From positions 1 through 41,861 of the forward strand of contig JALWGH010000125.1 of the NCBI GenBank assembly GCA_027013735.1: a DNA stretch of 41,861 nt, read 5' to 3'. The notes under the pieces are model-generated. The model was not told the origin of the DNA. It did not search any database and was given only the letters and a program-made list of their open reading frames with translations. The stretch is from Melioribacteraceae bacterium (GTDB taxonomy: Bacteria; Bacteroidota; Ignavibacteria; Ignavibacteriales; Melioribacteraceae). Positions 16,959 to 26,423 of the stretch are shown piece by piece. The position numbers were made by a program, and so were the translations under genes. Numbering within the stretch: position 1 is the first letter of the stretch; each line of letters starts with the position of its first letter.

Positions 16959-18404
16959 TTAAAATCTAAAGCGCGAGCCTAAAGAAATCCCGACTTTCTT
17001 AGCCGAATTAAGTGAGAGTAAGCTATTCAGATTTGCTGCGGCAAAGTCAATTGAAAGCGCGCCGGTGTCAAGTCCGAAGCCGAATCCCCAATTGAAACCT
17101 TCGACTCCGCCGAAAGAAAAGCCGCTACGAATTGGAAACCAATCCGCAGGTTTCCACTCGAATCCTAATGAGAAACGGGGCGTTTTCGAGTTGTTAATCT
17201 CGTTGTTAAATCCTTGATTTAATCCTGCGACAATGAGCATTTTGCCGGGGAAATCTCCTTCGAGGAAATTATCCAAGCGGAATGCTGCGCCCAATCTCAA
17301 AGCTGTGGGGAGTGGGGAGGAAAATGGACTTCCGTATTTCCCTTCACCTTTGAAACTATTGCCAAGTGAATCTAACTGAGCGGAATCAATTTTTGTAAGT
17401 GTGAATTGCCCTGTGGATGAATAAGTTACTATTTCATTTTCCCAATTTACTTTCCCGATGTCCGTAAGTGCAATGCCGAAAGACCAAACGCTGTCAAGCT
17501 TGGCTGAAAAACCAATGTCGAAACCTACGCCGCTACCTGCCGGAGTTGGGAAAGGACCAATGTTTGCGTTTTTGGTTGTGTCTCCTTCAAAATTCCACAC
17601 AATTCCAAAATCGGGAGAAACGGCAATGTTGGCTTCGGAACTATTGTCCAACAAAATGCTGTGATCTTCCAAAGTTTCAATGGTTGTGTTCATTTTGCTA
17701 ATTTCGGCATGAGCGTAGCCCTTTACAAACTTTAGGCTAAATCCCACGCTCAAATTTTCAAAAACATCGGGTATTAAATCTGTAATGTCATGTGCGTAGC
17801 TAAAAGAATAAGTCCGCAGGTACGAAGCCTTCAAGTCCAAATCATTGAAATCAAATTTTTTCCCAACCGGGTTTCCGTTCAAAGCAAAGTCGAAAAGTTG
17901 AATTGGTAAAGTAACTTTCATGCCGAATTGGTCGTAAATTCCAAAGCCGAAAGAACCTACATCTTTGCCGGCATTAACCGAAAAAGAAAGAATAGGAATG
18001 GAAAAGCCCGTTCGAATTTGCGAGCCGTCTTTGAATAAATCAATAAATTTCTGTTTGTCCGCATCGTTCAAAAGTTTCCCTTTCGTTTCGCCATTAATAT
18101 CAACGCCGGTAAAGAAGTAACTGAACTCGTCGATGTTTAGGAAATCGTTTCCAACTGAAAAGTTCCAATTCGGGATTGGGAATAAAGTGGAGATTTCTAC
18201 GGTGTGTCCCGAGGGGATAGCAAGATTAGCGGGGTTTATTCCTATTGTGTAAACTCCTTGTGACGAAACAGTGTAAGTGTTACCCAATGCCGTAGCTCGC
18301 GGGTTAAACAATCCTGATGAGCCCCACGATTGAGCGAAACTTAAGGAACTAACCAAGAAAAACAAAAGCATATATTTTAGCGTTTTCATTTCCTTCTCTC
18401 CCAA
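16959..18404 (-). CDS. Outer-membrane beta-barrel-like protein (DUF5723-like)
   Basis: Signal peptide MKTLKYMLLFFLVSSLSFAQ; NPRATALGNTYTVSSQGVYTIGINPANLA; alternating amphipathic strands; terminal aromatic GSRFRF. Confidence 0.75.
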   Translation of the reverse strand: MGEKEMKTLKYMLLFFLVSSLSFAQSWGSSGLFNPRATALGNTYTVSSQGVYTIGINPANLAIPSGHTVEISTLFPIPNWNFSVGNDFLNIDEFSYFFTGVDINGETKGKLLNDADKQKFIDLFKDGSQIRTGFSIPILSFSVNAGKDVGSFGFGIYDQFGMKVTLPIQLFDFALNGNPVGKKFDFNDLDLKASYLRTYSFSYAHDITDLIPDVFENLSVGFSLKFVKGYAHAEISKMNTTIETLEDHSILLDNSSEANIAVSPDFGIVWNFEGDTTKNANIGPFPTPAGSGVGFDIGFSAKLDSVWSFGIALTDIGKVNWENEIVTYSSTGQFTLTKIDSAQLDSLGNSFKGEGKYGSPFSSPLPTALRLGAAFRLDNFLEGDFPGKMLIVAGLNQGFNNEINNSKTPRFSLGFEWKPADWFPIRSGFSFGGVEGFNWGFGFGLDTGALSIDFAAANLNSLLSLNSAKKVGISLGSRFRF

Positions 18405-18406
18405 TT

Positions 18407-20464
18407 TTAATTGTTAACTCTGTAATTAATTGTACCGTACATCTTAACCGAAATCCAATCTGTGTTACGGAAATTTACAGGATTATTGTTATTTGGCGGA
18501 GGAGTGGAAAGTTTTAAGCTCATAATTATTTTTATTCCTCCAAGCAAGAAATGCTTTGCTTGTTCTCCTGTTAATTTTATCATTTGCTTGTTGTAGCCGG
18601 ATTCCGCAGCAAATCCGTCGTTGTCCACAGTTGGAGCGGGAATTACTAAAGAATCGGCGGAACTGCCTTGAGGAGGCAGGGAGAAAAGGAAGTTGTTCGT
18701 TGAATCCAAAACAGAGCCTTTGAACACAATGCTGACGGGGATTTTGTTTTTCGTTTCTAAATAAACTACTCCATAATTAATTGCGTCAATCATATCAACA
18801 TCGGCGTCTTTGTTTTTGTCAATGGTTACGGTGTCCTTGAATGCTCCGCCTTTTATTCCTATTTCAAGCGGGACTTTTATTTCGGCGTTTCCGTAAATTG
18901 AATCATATTTGGATACGCTGCCTGTTTCGTAGTAAGGATTAACAACAGCATTGCCTCCAAAGACGAAATGGTCGGGAAGGTTACTTAGAAAGCTGTTCAT
19001 AAAATCTTTTAATCCGTAATCCTTAAGATTGATTACCGTTGTGCCCGGAGAATTAATTAGCACATTTTTTAAGCTCATATTTTGCGTCTGTGAGCCGTTT
19101 GTGGCTTCCAAGTCCCCGTTCAAGAGTAATTTAATATTAGCGCTGGAAGTAAGGGAAAGTGAAATATCCGGGTCTCCCAAATTGATTTCCTTGTACTGGA
19201 ATTTATCTTTAAAGTCTCCCAAATCAAGATCAAAAGTGGAATTGGAAATTTCGAATTTTGTAGGTTTAATTTTACCTGAAACCGAACGGATAATAATTTT
19301 GCTAAAGTCTATCTGAACGCTGATGCTGTCGTCTTTGGAAAGTACTCGTGGCTGGTCGGAAGCCAGAGCGGTAACCGTAGCGGAATAGCTGAGTTCATTT
19401 GTTGCCTGTCCTGAGGAACCGGTAATAGACCAACCGCTTAGAGAAGGTTCGCTGATTGATTTATTACTTTCCTTTCTTCCCAATAAGAGGGAAACGGTGT
19501 AAGGATTCCCGTCAGTTTTTTTAAGATTGTCAATTTTTAAATCGAGTTGAATATCCAAATCCAAATTATTGTTAAAAGTAATGTTGAACGAACCCGAGTC
19601 AAACACAGCTTCTTGTAAGTATGTGGAATCATCCATTGTAACCGTGCCTGTTTTGGTAAACGGATCCTGCGCAGGCAAGACAGCTTCTACACGTGAAATA
19701 GAAAGATTCGTTAAACTTACGGTTATGCGTGTACCGGCATCTGCGGGGATTTGTACCTGTTGACCGTGGCTGCCGGGTGTGTAAAGTGTCCCGATGTAAA
19801 AAAGACTGTCTTCAATTGTTTTTCCAGTAAGGTCGAAAGAAATTTCCGTGCTGTCTTGCGGTTGCAAGTTGACAGGCGAACTTTTGGGACGGTTAGCAAC
19901 AATTGTTCCGCTGACAGCGTTTTTAATTGTAATTCCTTGCAGTTGAATATCTACGGGAAGTAGATTGACAATTTTAACTTTCATTTGTCCGGATTCAAGT
20001 GTCACGGATTTGAACTGTGGAATTTTTTTGAAAGGCACGTTTACGTCCCCGACGTTTTCGGGGAAGATCATTGTCGAACCACTCGAAACTCCGCTTGCCC
20101 AATCCTCAACCCATAGTCCTATTTCTACAGGTTGAGGGTTGTTGATTCTAACAGAACCAATAGCCTTGGAAAAATGAGTGGAAAATCTGTCGAAAGTGAG
20201 TTTGTCCCCAACAGTAAAAGTAGAAATATTCTGTTTTTGTGAATAGTAAAGTAATCCCAGCGTAGCCGGATCTTTGGAGACATTTAAAGTTGAATCGTCT
20301 TTCAAAGCATCATCAATTGAAAAAGTTGTGTCATTAATGGGAAAATTCAATGTAACGTCGTAGCGAGGAGGCGCAACATTTTCGGGTAAATCAACGCAGC
20401 CGTTCCATACCAACATAGATAGAATCGTTACCGATAGTAGCCCTTTAATCGTCTTGGATTTCAT
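18407..20464 (-). CDS. Predicted large secreted lipoprotein of unknown function
   Basis: 685 aa with signal peptide and lipobox-like region (LSMLVWNGC|VDLPENVAPPRYDVTLNFPIND). 3 bp separate it from the downstream OM-protein gene. Confidence 0.7.
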   Translation of the reverse strand: MKSKTIKGLLSVTILSMLVWNGCVDLPENVAPPRYDVTLNFPINDTTFSIDDALKDDSTLNVSKDPATLGLLYYSQKQNISTFTVGDKLTFDRFSTHFSKAIGSVRINNPQPVEIGLWVEDWASGVSSGSTMIFPENVGDVNVPFKKIPQFKSVTLESGQMKVKIVNLLPVDIQLQGITIKNAVSGTIVANRPKSSPVNLQPQDSTEISFDLTGKTIEDSLFYIGTLYTPGSHGQQVQIPADAGTRITVSLTNLSISRVEAVLPAQDPFTKTGTVTMDDSTYLQEAVFDSGSFNITFNNNLDLDIQLDLKIDNLKKTDGNPYTVSLLLGRKESNKSISEPSLSGWSITGSSGQATNELSYSATVTALASDQPRVLSKDDSISVQIDFSKIIIRSVSGKIKPTKFEISNSTFDLDLGDFKDKFQYKEINLGDPDISLSLTSSANIKLLLNGDLEATNGSQTQNMSLKNVLINSPGTTVINLKDYGLKDFMNSFLSNLPDHFVFGGNAVVNPYYETGSVSKYDSIYGNAEIKVPLEIGIKGGAFKDTVTIDKNKDADVDMIDAINYGVVYLETKNKIPVSIVFKGSVLDSTNNFLFSLPPQGSSADSLVIPAPTVDNDGFAAESGYNKQMIKLTGEQAKHFLLGGIKIIMSLKLSTPPPNNNNPVNFRNTDWISVKMYGTINYRVNN

Positions 20465-20479
20465 GACATATCCCCAATA

Positions 20480-20518
20480 GTTTTTTAAAATAAAAAACCG
20501 GAGTCGTCAGTGCGGTTT
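20480..20518 (-). terminator. Rho-independent terminator after the T9SS-sorted protein gene
   Basis: Minus strand AAACCG-N12-CGGTTT followed by TTTATTTTAAAA, downstream of the stop at 20538. Confidence 0.6.
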
Positions 20519-20537
20519 AATTTACAAAAATTTTCTG

Positions 20538-21488
20538 TTATTTGACAAGAGTCATTTTCTTTGTCAGCAGAATATTGTTCGTTTTAAGAGTGTAGAAATA
20601 AATTCCCGAACTCAATTTTGAAGCGTCAAAGGTAACTTGGTAATTGCCTGCATCCTGATGTTTGGAAACCAAATTGGCAACTTCAACACCGAGAACATTG
20701 TAAACCTTGAGTTCAACATTACCTGCTTTAGGAATTGAATATCTAATAACGGTAGTGGGATTGAACGGGTTCGGGTAATTTTGCTCAAGCGCATATTTGG
20801 TAGGCATTCCTTCCAAGTTTTCCAGACCTACTCCGCTGGCGCTGGAAATGTGCCCGCGTCCACCTCCGAATTTCGAAAGGTGGATTGCTTTAAATTTTAC
20901 GGTGTCGGGTGTATTTTCAGTTGTTATTCCTTCGGGGATCCAACCTGTCTGGCCTACGTAAGCAAAACCCAAATCGTTTGCAACCATTCCGAGAATATTA
21001 ATGAAATTTAGGAAAGCCTGACTTTTTGGTATGGCAAAGGAAACGTATTTGCCGTCGTTGAAATAGTAATGCCCGTGGTGAGGTTGACCGTTTTCAAAGA
21101 CTTCTACTTTTAAAGCAAGGAACAATGTGTCGCCAAAAACATTTACGTAACGCTTAGTACTCAAATCCAAACTGTCAAGCGTTATTTCGAGGAAAATGTC
21201 ACTGTTTAATGCTCCTCTGTCAATTTTAAATACTGCTCCGGTAATTGCGTCGTAAGCCGGCTGCAAGACCGATGCTTCGCCCGGAAGCGTGTAGGGAGGC
21301 ACAACGTAGCCTTGCCCCTCATTGAAACTTCCCGAATCTGCAGTGGTCGTCATCCAAGCGTAACCACCGAACGAGAAAGTTTTTTTGTACCGCACTTTGA
21401 AAACATAATCGATCTTATGCTGAGCATAAGAATCAGAGAAAAATAAAAAGGCGGTTAAAATCAGAAATCCTGTCAATATTTTTTTCAT
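20538..21488 (-). CDS. Secreted protein with type IX secretion (Por) C-terminal sorting domain
   Basis: Signal peptide at N-terminus; C-terminus KYALEQNYPNPFNPTTVIRYSIPKAGNVELKVYNVLGVEVANLVSKHQDAGNYQVTFDASKLSSGIYFYTLKTNNILLTKKMTLVK. Confidence 0.93.
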   Translation of the reverse strand: MKKILTGFLILTAFLFFSDSYAQHKIDYVFKVRYKKTFSFGGYAWMTTTADSGSFNEGQGYVVPPYTLPGEASVLQPAYDAITGAVFKIDRGALNSDIFLEITLDSLDLSTKRYVNVFGDTLFLALKVEVFENGQPHHGHYYFNDGKYVSFAIPKSQAFLNFINILGMVANDLGFAYVGQTGWIPEGITTENTPDTVKFKAIHLSKFGGGRGHISSASGVGLENLEGMPTKYALEQNYPNPFNPTTVIRYSIPKAGNVELKVYNVLGVEVANLVSKHQDAGNYQVTFDASKLSSGIYFYTLKTNNILLTKKMTLVK

Positions 21489-21596
21489 TTTTTGTTTCCT
21501 CCAAATAATTGAATAATTTTGGCTTCAATATACGATTATTAAATAACTTGTCAAGTGAGATAGGTCAGAATGTTATCTTTGTCACAGAGGGAGGTT

Positions 21597-24500
21597 TTAA
21601 ACAATTTGGCTAATAATGTCTTCTATTTCCTGAGCTCTTTCAGGTTTGCGTCCGTAAACGAAATACATATCAATCTTTCCCTTACCTTTGGCTTCTACTT
21701 TGCCACGGTATTCGCATTCGTAATAATCTCGGATGAGCATGTAAGTAAATGCAGAGACATTTATTTTACCCGGTTCGCCGGAGCTTTCCATTCGGCTGGC
21801 AATGTTGACGGTATCTCCCCAAATGTCGTAAGTGAATTTTTTCAAACCTACGACTCCGGCAACAACTTGTCCCGAGTGTAAGCCAACGCGCATCTCCCAC
21901 TTTATTGCGGAATTTTCGTTTCTCTGTTTAATGTAATCCTGCATTGCAATTGCAGCTTCTACGGCTAAGATTGCGTGGTGTTCTCTTTCCTCCGGCAATC
22001 CACAGGCAGCCATGTAGGAATCTCCGATTGTCTTCATTTTTTCCAAACCGTATTTGGAGATGATTTTGTCGAAAGCTGCAAAAATATCGTTCAGCTCATT
22101 TACGAGTTTGTCTGCCGGCAGGACGGAGGCAGTCCAAGTAAAACCTTTGAAATCTGTAAAGAGAATAGTAACGTTTTTGTATTCTCGCGGTTCAACTTTC
22201 CCGTTTTCTTTTAACTCTTCTACGGCGGAAGTGGGCAGAATGTTTTGTAGCAACTCATCGGATTTGTTTTTCTCATCTTCCAATTCTTTTGTACGCATTC
22301 GGACCATATTGGCAAGTTCAATGTTGCGTTTTTTAACTTGCTCCGTTTTGTAAATGTAAAACAGGTAAGTTGAGACAATCAAGAAGATTACTACTAACGT
22401 GTAAAACCACCAAGTTGTGTAAAAAGGCGGAGAAATTACAAAACTAATCTCGAGCGGTTTTACGCTCCAAATACCATCGGCATTTCTTGCCTTAATAATT
22501 AAATGGTAATTGTTTGGCGGTAAAAACGGAAAAGAAATGTGATTCCCTTCGGTTTGCGTCCACGAAGTATCCCGCAAGCCTAAGATTTTGTATTTGTAAA
22601 TGAGTTTGTCGTGTGCATTAAAACTGATTGCTGTGAAAGAGAAAAATAAGTTGTTCTGATTGTAGTCCAATTCAAAATTGTGACCGAGGGAATCCATATT
22701 TGCAATTTTGTTATTGATTTTTATCCCTGTCAAGTAAATTGGCGGCGGGAATTTGTTCGGTTTGTTTAACGGATTAAAGGAAACCACGCCTCCTTGTGTT
22801 CCGAACCAAAGATTACCTTTTTCGTCCTTGAAAGAAGCGCCTTGATTAATTTCGTTGTTTGGCAAGCCATCATCATTGGTAAAAACTCTTATTGCATCGG
22901 CACCTAATTGATCCCACATTGTGTAGTCTATTCTGTCAATTCCGCGCTGAGTTCCAACGTAAAGGTATTTTCCTTCTTCAAGAATTGTGTAGCAAGTGGG
23001 ATGCGAGAGTCCGTCCTTGGTTGTGTACTGTTTAAAATTTTCTCCGTCGAATTTTACAAGTCCGTTGCCTTCCAGACCAAACCAGTAATCACCGAATCTG
23101 TCTTCTATTATTGAGAACACAGCGCCTTTTGGAAAGCCGTTATCTTGATTGTAGGTAATGAATTTTTTTCCGTCGTAAAAAGTTACGCCGCCAACATCCG
23201 AGCCGAACCAGAGATTACCTTTTGAATCCTCGTAGATTGAGTAAATCCACTCGGGGGCTAAGCCGTCTTCCTTTGTGTATTTAATGAATTTTTTTCCGTC
23301 ATACTCGGTTACGCCACCTTCGCCTCCCGCCCAAATATGCCCGCGAGAGTCTTTAATTACTGCAAAAATACTATTGCCTGCCAATCCGTTTTCGGAATTG
23401 TAAACGGTAAAATTTTTGCCGTCATATTTGTCCAAGCCGTTTAGTGTTCCCAGCCAAACAACATTCTTGTCGAAAAGAATTGAAGAAATGCTGTTGCTCG
23501 ACAACCCGTCCGTTGTATTTAGAACTTTTATTTTTCCCTTGTCGAGAATGTTAATCCCGTAACCGAACGGAGCGAACCAATAACGTCCTTGCGGGTCTTG
23601 GTTAATGGCGTAAACAACGTTGTCGGAAAGTCCTTCTTTTTTTGTTAATGTTTTAACTCTCTCGGCATTAATTCTAATTAATCCGTTTTGAGTGCCGAAC
23701 CAAAGATCTCCGCGGCGGTCTTCTAATCCAGTAAAAACAAAAGCACTGGGTAAGCCGTTTTTTTCGGTGTAATCAATTACTTCTTTCCCGTTGAATTCCC
23801 CGATGCCGCCCCCTTCGTAGCTGACCCAAAGGTTGTGGTATTTGTCTTCCAAAATTGATTTAATTGGAAAGTTTTTAAATCCTTCTCCGCAAGAAAAATT
23901 CTTGAATTTTGTGCCATCGTAAATAGAAAGCCCGTGAGAAGTCCCGACTATTATTCTGCCTCTGTAATCCAAAGCAAGCGAGTAAGTGCTGTCGCAGAGC
24001 AATCCGTCTTTGGAAGTAAATCGGACGAATGAATTCCCGTCCCTTTTAATTAAGCCGTTGCCAAGTGTGGCAAACCAAAGGTTGCCGTCTCTATCTTTAC
24101 AAATGTCCAAAACCTTGTTTGACGGAAAACCGTTTGACTTGTCAAAGGAAGTAAATTTATTATTAAAAAAACGAACAACACCTTTTTCAAATGTCCCTAA
24201 CCAGATAGCGCCCGTATTATCTTCGGCAACGGCAAAAATAAAATCGTCCGGCAAGCCGTTTTGCTTCGTGTAATTAGTGAATTTTTTCCCGTCGTAAATA
24301 CTAACGCCCGCAATAGTTGCAATCCAAATATTGCCTTTGCTGTCTTGAAAAAGATTGTTTACGTGAGGAGCAACCAAGCCATCGCCCGGCATGAAAATTT
24401 GAAATTTTCCACCGTCGTATTTTGCCAAACCGCCTTCGGTGCCAATCCACAAATAACCTTGTTTATCTTGAAGGATTGCGTAAACGGAACTTTGCGGAAG

Positions 24501-24605
24501 TCCGTTGTTTGTGGTGTACTCCTTAAGAAAAAGTCGTTGCCCGAAAGCATTAAGCGAAAGTAAAAAAAAGAGTAGCAGCGATATTTTTATTTTGGCTTGC
24601 GTCAC
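21597..24605 (-). CDS. Two-component-regulator-type beta-propeller / Y_Y_Y / TM / class III adenylate cyclase fusion
   Basis: Roughly 13-14 propeller repeats of the type DGL...V(Y/F)AI.ED..G..W.GT..G(L/V)..(Y/F)DG..F; Y_Y_Y-like domain; TM WWFYTLVVIFLIVSTYLFYIY; cyclase domain FTDFKGFT, EKMKTIGDSYMAACG, YDIWGDTVNIASRMES. Confidence 0.95.
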   Translation of the reverse strand: MTQAKIKISLLLFFLLSLNAFGQRLFLKEYTTNNGLPQSSVYAILQDKQGYLWIGTEGGLAKYDGGKFQIFMPGDGLVAPHVNNLFQDSKGNIWIATIAGVSIYDGKKFTNYTKQNGLPDDFIFAVAEDNTGAIWLGTFEKGVVRFFNNKFTSFDKSNGFPSNKVLDICKDRDGNLWFATLGNGLIKRDGNSFVRFTSKDGLLCDSTYSLALDYRGRIIVGTSHGLSIYDGTKFKNFSCGEGFKNFPIKSILEDKYHNLWVSYEGGGIGEFNGKEVIDYTEKNGLPSAFVFTGLEDRRGDLWFGTQNGLIRINAERVKTLTKKEGLSDNVVYAINQDPQGRYWFAPFGYGINILDKGKIKVLNTTDGLSSNSISSILFDKNVVWLGTLNGLDKYDGKNFTVYNSENGLAGNSIFAVIKDSRGHIWAGGEGGVTEYDGKKFIKYTKEDGLAPEWIYSIYEDSKGNLWFGSDVGGVTFYDGKKFITYNQDNGFPKGAVFSIIEDRFGDYWFGLEGNGLVKFDGENFKQYTTKDGLSHPTCYTILEEGKYLYVGTQRGIDRIDYTMWDQLGADAIRVFTNDDGLPNNEINQGASFKDEKGNLWFGTQGGVVSFNPLNKPNKFPPPIYLTGIKINNKIANMDSLGHNFELDYNQNNLFFSFTAISFNAHDKLIYKYKILGLRDTSWTQTEGNHISFPFLPPNNYHLIIKARNADGIWSVKPLEISFVISPPFYTTWWFYTLVVIFLIVSTYLFYIYKTEQVKKRNIELANMVRMRTKELEDEKNKSDELLQNILPTSAVEELKENGKVEPREYKNVTILFTDFKGFTWTASVLPADKLVNELNDIFAAFDKIISKYGLEKMKTIGDSYMAACGLPEEREHHAILAVEAAIAMQDYIKQRNENSAIKWEMRVGLHSGQVVAGVVGLKKFTYDIWGDTVNIASRMESSGEPGKINVSAFTYMLIRDYYECEYRGKVEAKGKGKIDMYFVYGRKPERAQEIEDIISQIV

Positions 24606-24640
24606 TTTTCGGTGATAATTTAAATTATCGAAATTAAAAT

Positions 24641-24964
24641 TTAATTTATTTTATCTTCTTTATCAAAATTAGCGTAGCCAAAATTCTGCTGCTGTTCAAG
24701 TTTTATTTCACCAAATCGTGCTTCGTATTTTTCAATATTGTCGCGCAGAGCGTTTAACAGCATCTTGGCATGTTGCGGAGTGGTAATAATTCGTGCGTGA
24801 ACTTTTGCTTTTGGTAAGCCGGGCACAACGCGTGTGAAATCAATAATAAATTCCGCAGGGCTGTGTGTGATGATTGCAAGATTTGAATAAATACCTTCGG
24901 CTTCTTTCTCATTTAATTCGATGTTAATTTGTTGTTGGTTCGAAGGGTTATCTTTGTTCTCCAT
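24641..24964 (-). CDS. DUF3467 family protein
   Basis: INIELNEKEAEGIYSNLAIITHSPAEFIIDFTRVVPGLPKAKVHARIITTPQHAKMLLNALRDNIEKYEARFGEI. Confidence 0.88.
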   Translation of the reverse strand: MENKDNPSNQQQINIELNEKEAEGIYSNLAIITHSPAEFIIDFTRVVPGLPKAKVHARIITTPQHAKMLLNALRDNIEKYEARFGEIKLEQQQNFGYANFDKEDKIN

Positions 24965-24979
24965 TGTTTCCTCCTAAAT

Positions 24980-25011
24980 ATTAAAAAGCCCATAGAAAAT
25001 TCTATGGGCTT
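24980..25011 (-). terminator. Rho-independent terminator after the TPR lipoprotein gene
   Basis: AAGCCCATAGAA-AA-TTCTATGGGCTT (24986-25011); on the minus strand followed by TTTAA; 21 bp past the stop at 25033. Confidence 0.85.
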
Positions 25012-25032
25012 ACAAAAATCCAATGTGTAATA

Positions 25033-26196
25033 CTACTTTCTAAGTGCATCGGCTTTATTAAATGCTTCCTTGGATTTGTCATTCATTCCGAGGTTTGCGT
25101 AAACCTTGCCCAAAAGTTCCCAAACCGCAGCTTCGTTCGGTTTGAGTTTTAAGTACTCTTCCAAGTAGGGATAAGCAAGTTTGTATTTCTCTTTGTATGC
25201 GTCGCTATCTTCACCTTTTGCGAGGGCTTCTTCATTCATCGAAGCTCCCCATTTCACATAAGTAACGGCAAGGTTGTAAATGGCATTTTCGTATTTGGGG
25301 TCAATCTCCAAAGCTTTTTTAAATTGCTCTGCTGCCTCGGCGTATTTGTTTGCTCCCAATAGTAGAACGCCGTAATTGTATCTGTAATATTTGTTATTGG
25401 GTTCCTGTTCAACTCCGGCTTTGAAAGCGTCCATTGCAACGGAAATTTTGTTTGCTTTAATGTAAGCGTTTGAAAGCAAAAGGAGAATGTCGCTGTTGGA
25501 AGGATATTTTTTACGTCCTTCTTCAAGATACGAAATGCAGGTGTCGAAATTTTTCATTGCTGCAATGCTGTCCGCTTTGTCTTTTGAAGTGTAGAATTTA
25601 TTTAATTCTTCAACACCTTTATTAAAATAAATTTGACCGAGTCTTATGTAAACATCCGGTGAGTTTTTTAGACTTTTTAATTTTAACAAAGGATCGATTG
25701 CGCTATCGGGCTTCTCGGCACTTAGATAGGCAAACGCAAGGTTTTGGTAGTTTGCTGCGGAGTCAGGTTCGCAAAGAGCTGCGTTCTTGAAAAAATTAAT
25801 TGCTTTCGTGAAATTAACATCCGCCTGTTTTTTGTCTGCTGCTTTTGCCGCCTTATTAAAGAATTGTACTCCCTTGTTGAAATTTTGTGCCCAATGATAT
25901 TTGCGTGCGTCTTTGATTTTTTTCTCAAATTTTTTGCTTATTTCAAGAGATTTGTTGAAGCTTTCAACCATTTTCTGGAAGTTGCCTTCCTCGCCGTAAA
26001 CATAGCCTAACAAATAATAACCTTCGTCGCTCTTGGGATTTTTCTTTACTTCTTTCAAAAGAGATGCTTTCGCCTTCGGCAAATTTTTCTGTTGGATGTA
26101 AAGCTTTGCGCTGGTCATTTCAGTTGACTGGCACTGGAAAGCTAAAAATCCAACCGCCATTGTCATAATAAGCAAATAGCTTAAATACTTTTTCAT
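25033..26196 (-). CDS. TPR-repeat (lipo)protein
   Basis: Signal peptide then several TPR units (SDEGYYLLGYVYGEEGNFQKMVESFNKSLEI; NKYYRYNYGVLLLGANKYAEAAEQFKKALEIDPKYENAIYNLAVTYVKWG). Confidence 0.88.
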   Translation of the reverse strand: MKKYLSYLLIMTMAVGFLAFQCQSTEMTSAKLYIQQKNLPKAKASLLKEVKKNPKSDEGYYLLGYVYGEEGNFQKMVESFNKSLEISKKFEKKIKDARKYHWAQNFNKGVQFFNKAAKAADKKQADVNFTKAINFFKNAALCEPDSAANYQNLAFAYLSAEKPDSAIDPLLKLKSLKNSPDVYIRLGQIYFNKGVEELNKFYTSKDKADSIAAMKNFDTCISYLEEGRKKYPSNSDILLLLSNAYIKANKISVAMDAFKAGVEQEPNNKYYRYNYGVLLLGANKYAEAAEQFKKALEIDPKYENAIYNLAVTYVKWGASMNEEALAKGEDSDAYKEKYKLAYPYLEEYLKLKPNEAAVWELLGKVYANLGMNDKSKEAFNKADALRK

Positions 26197-26423
26197 GTTT
26201 TCTCCTAAGTTAAATTATTTATTGAAATAATAATTTTATTTATCTAACAAAAATAATCATTTTAACTCTCTTTAGTCAAGGAATTCGTTTGCCTCTTTTA
26301 TTTTGATTCCTCTTTCAATAACTTTCCGACTTGTATTTTGGAATATTCCGAGATTAAAGAAACAATTATTAAAAACTCATTGTAGAAATCCTTTAATTTT
26401 TACAAAAATAAATTGGGGAATAA

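Noticed and set aside
22800-24560. Repeat region or recombination array inside the propeller gene
   Set aside because: The periodicity is explained by beta-propeller blades at protein level; DNA identity between units is low.
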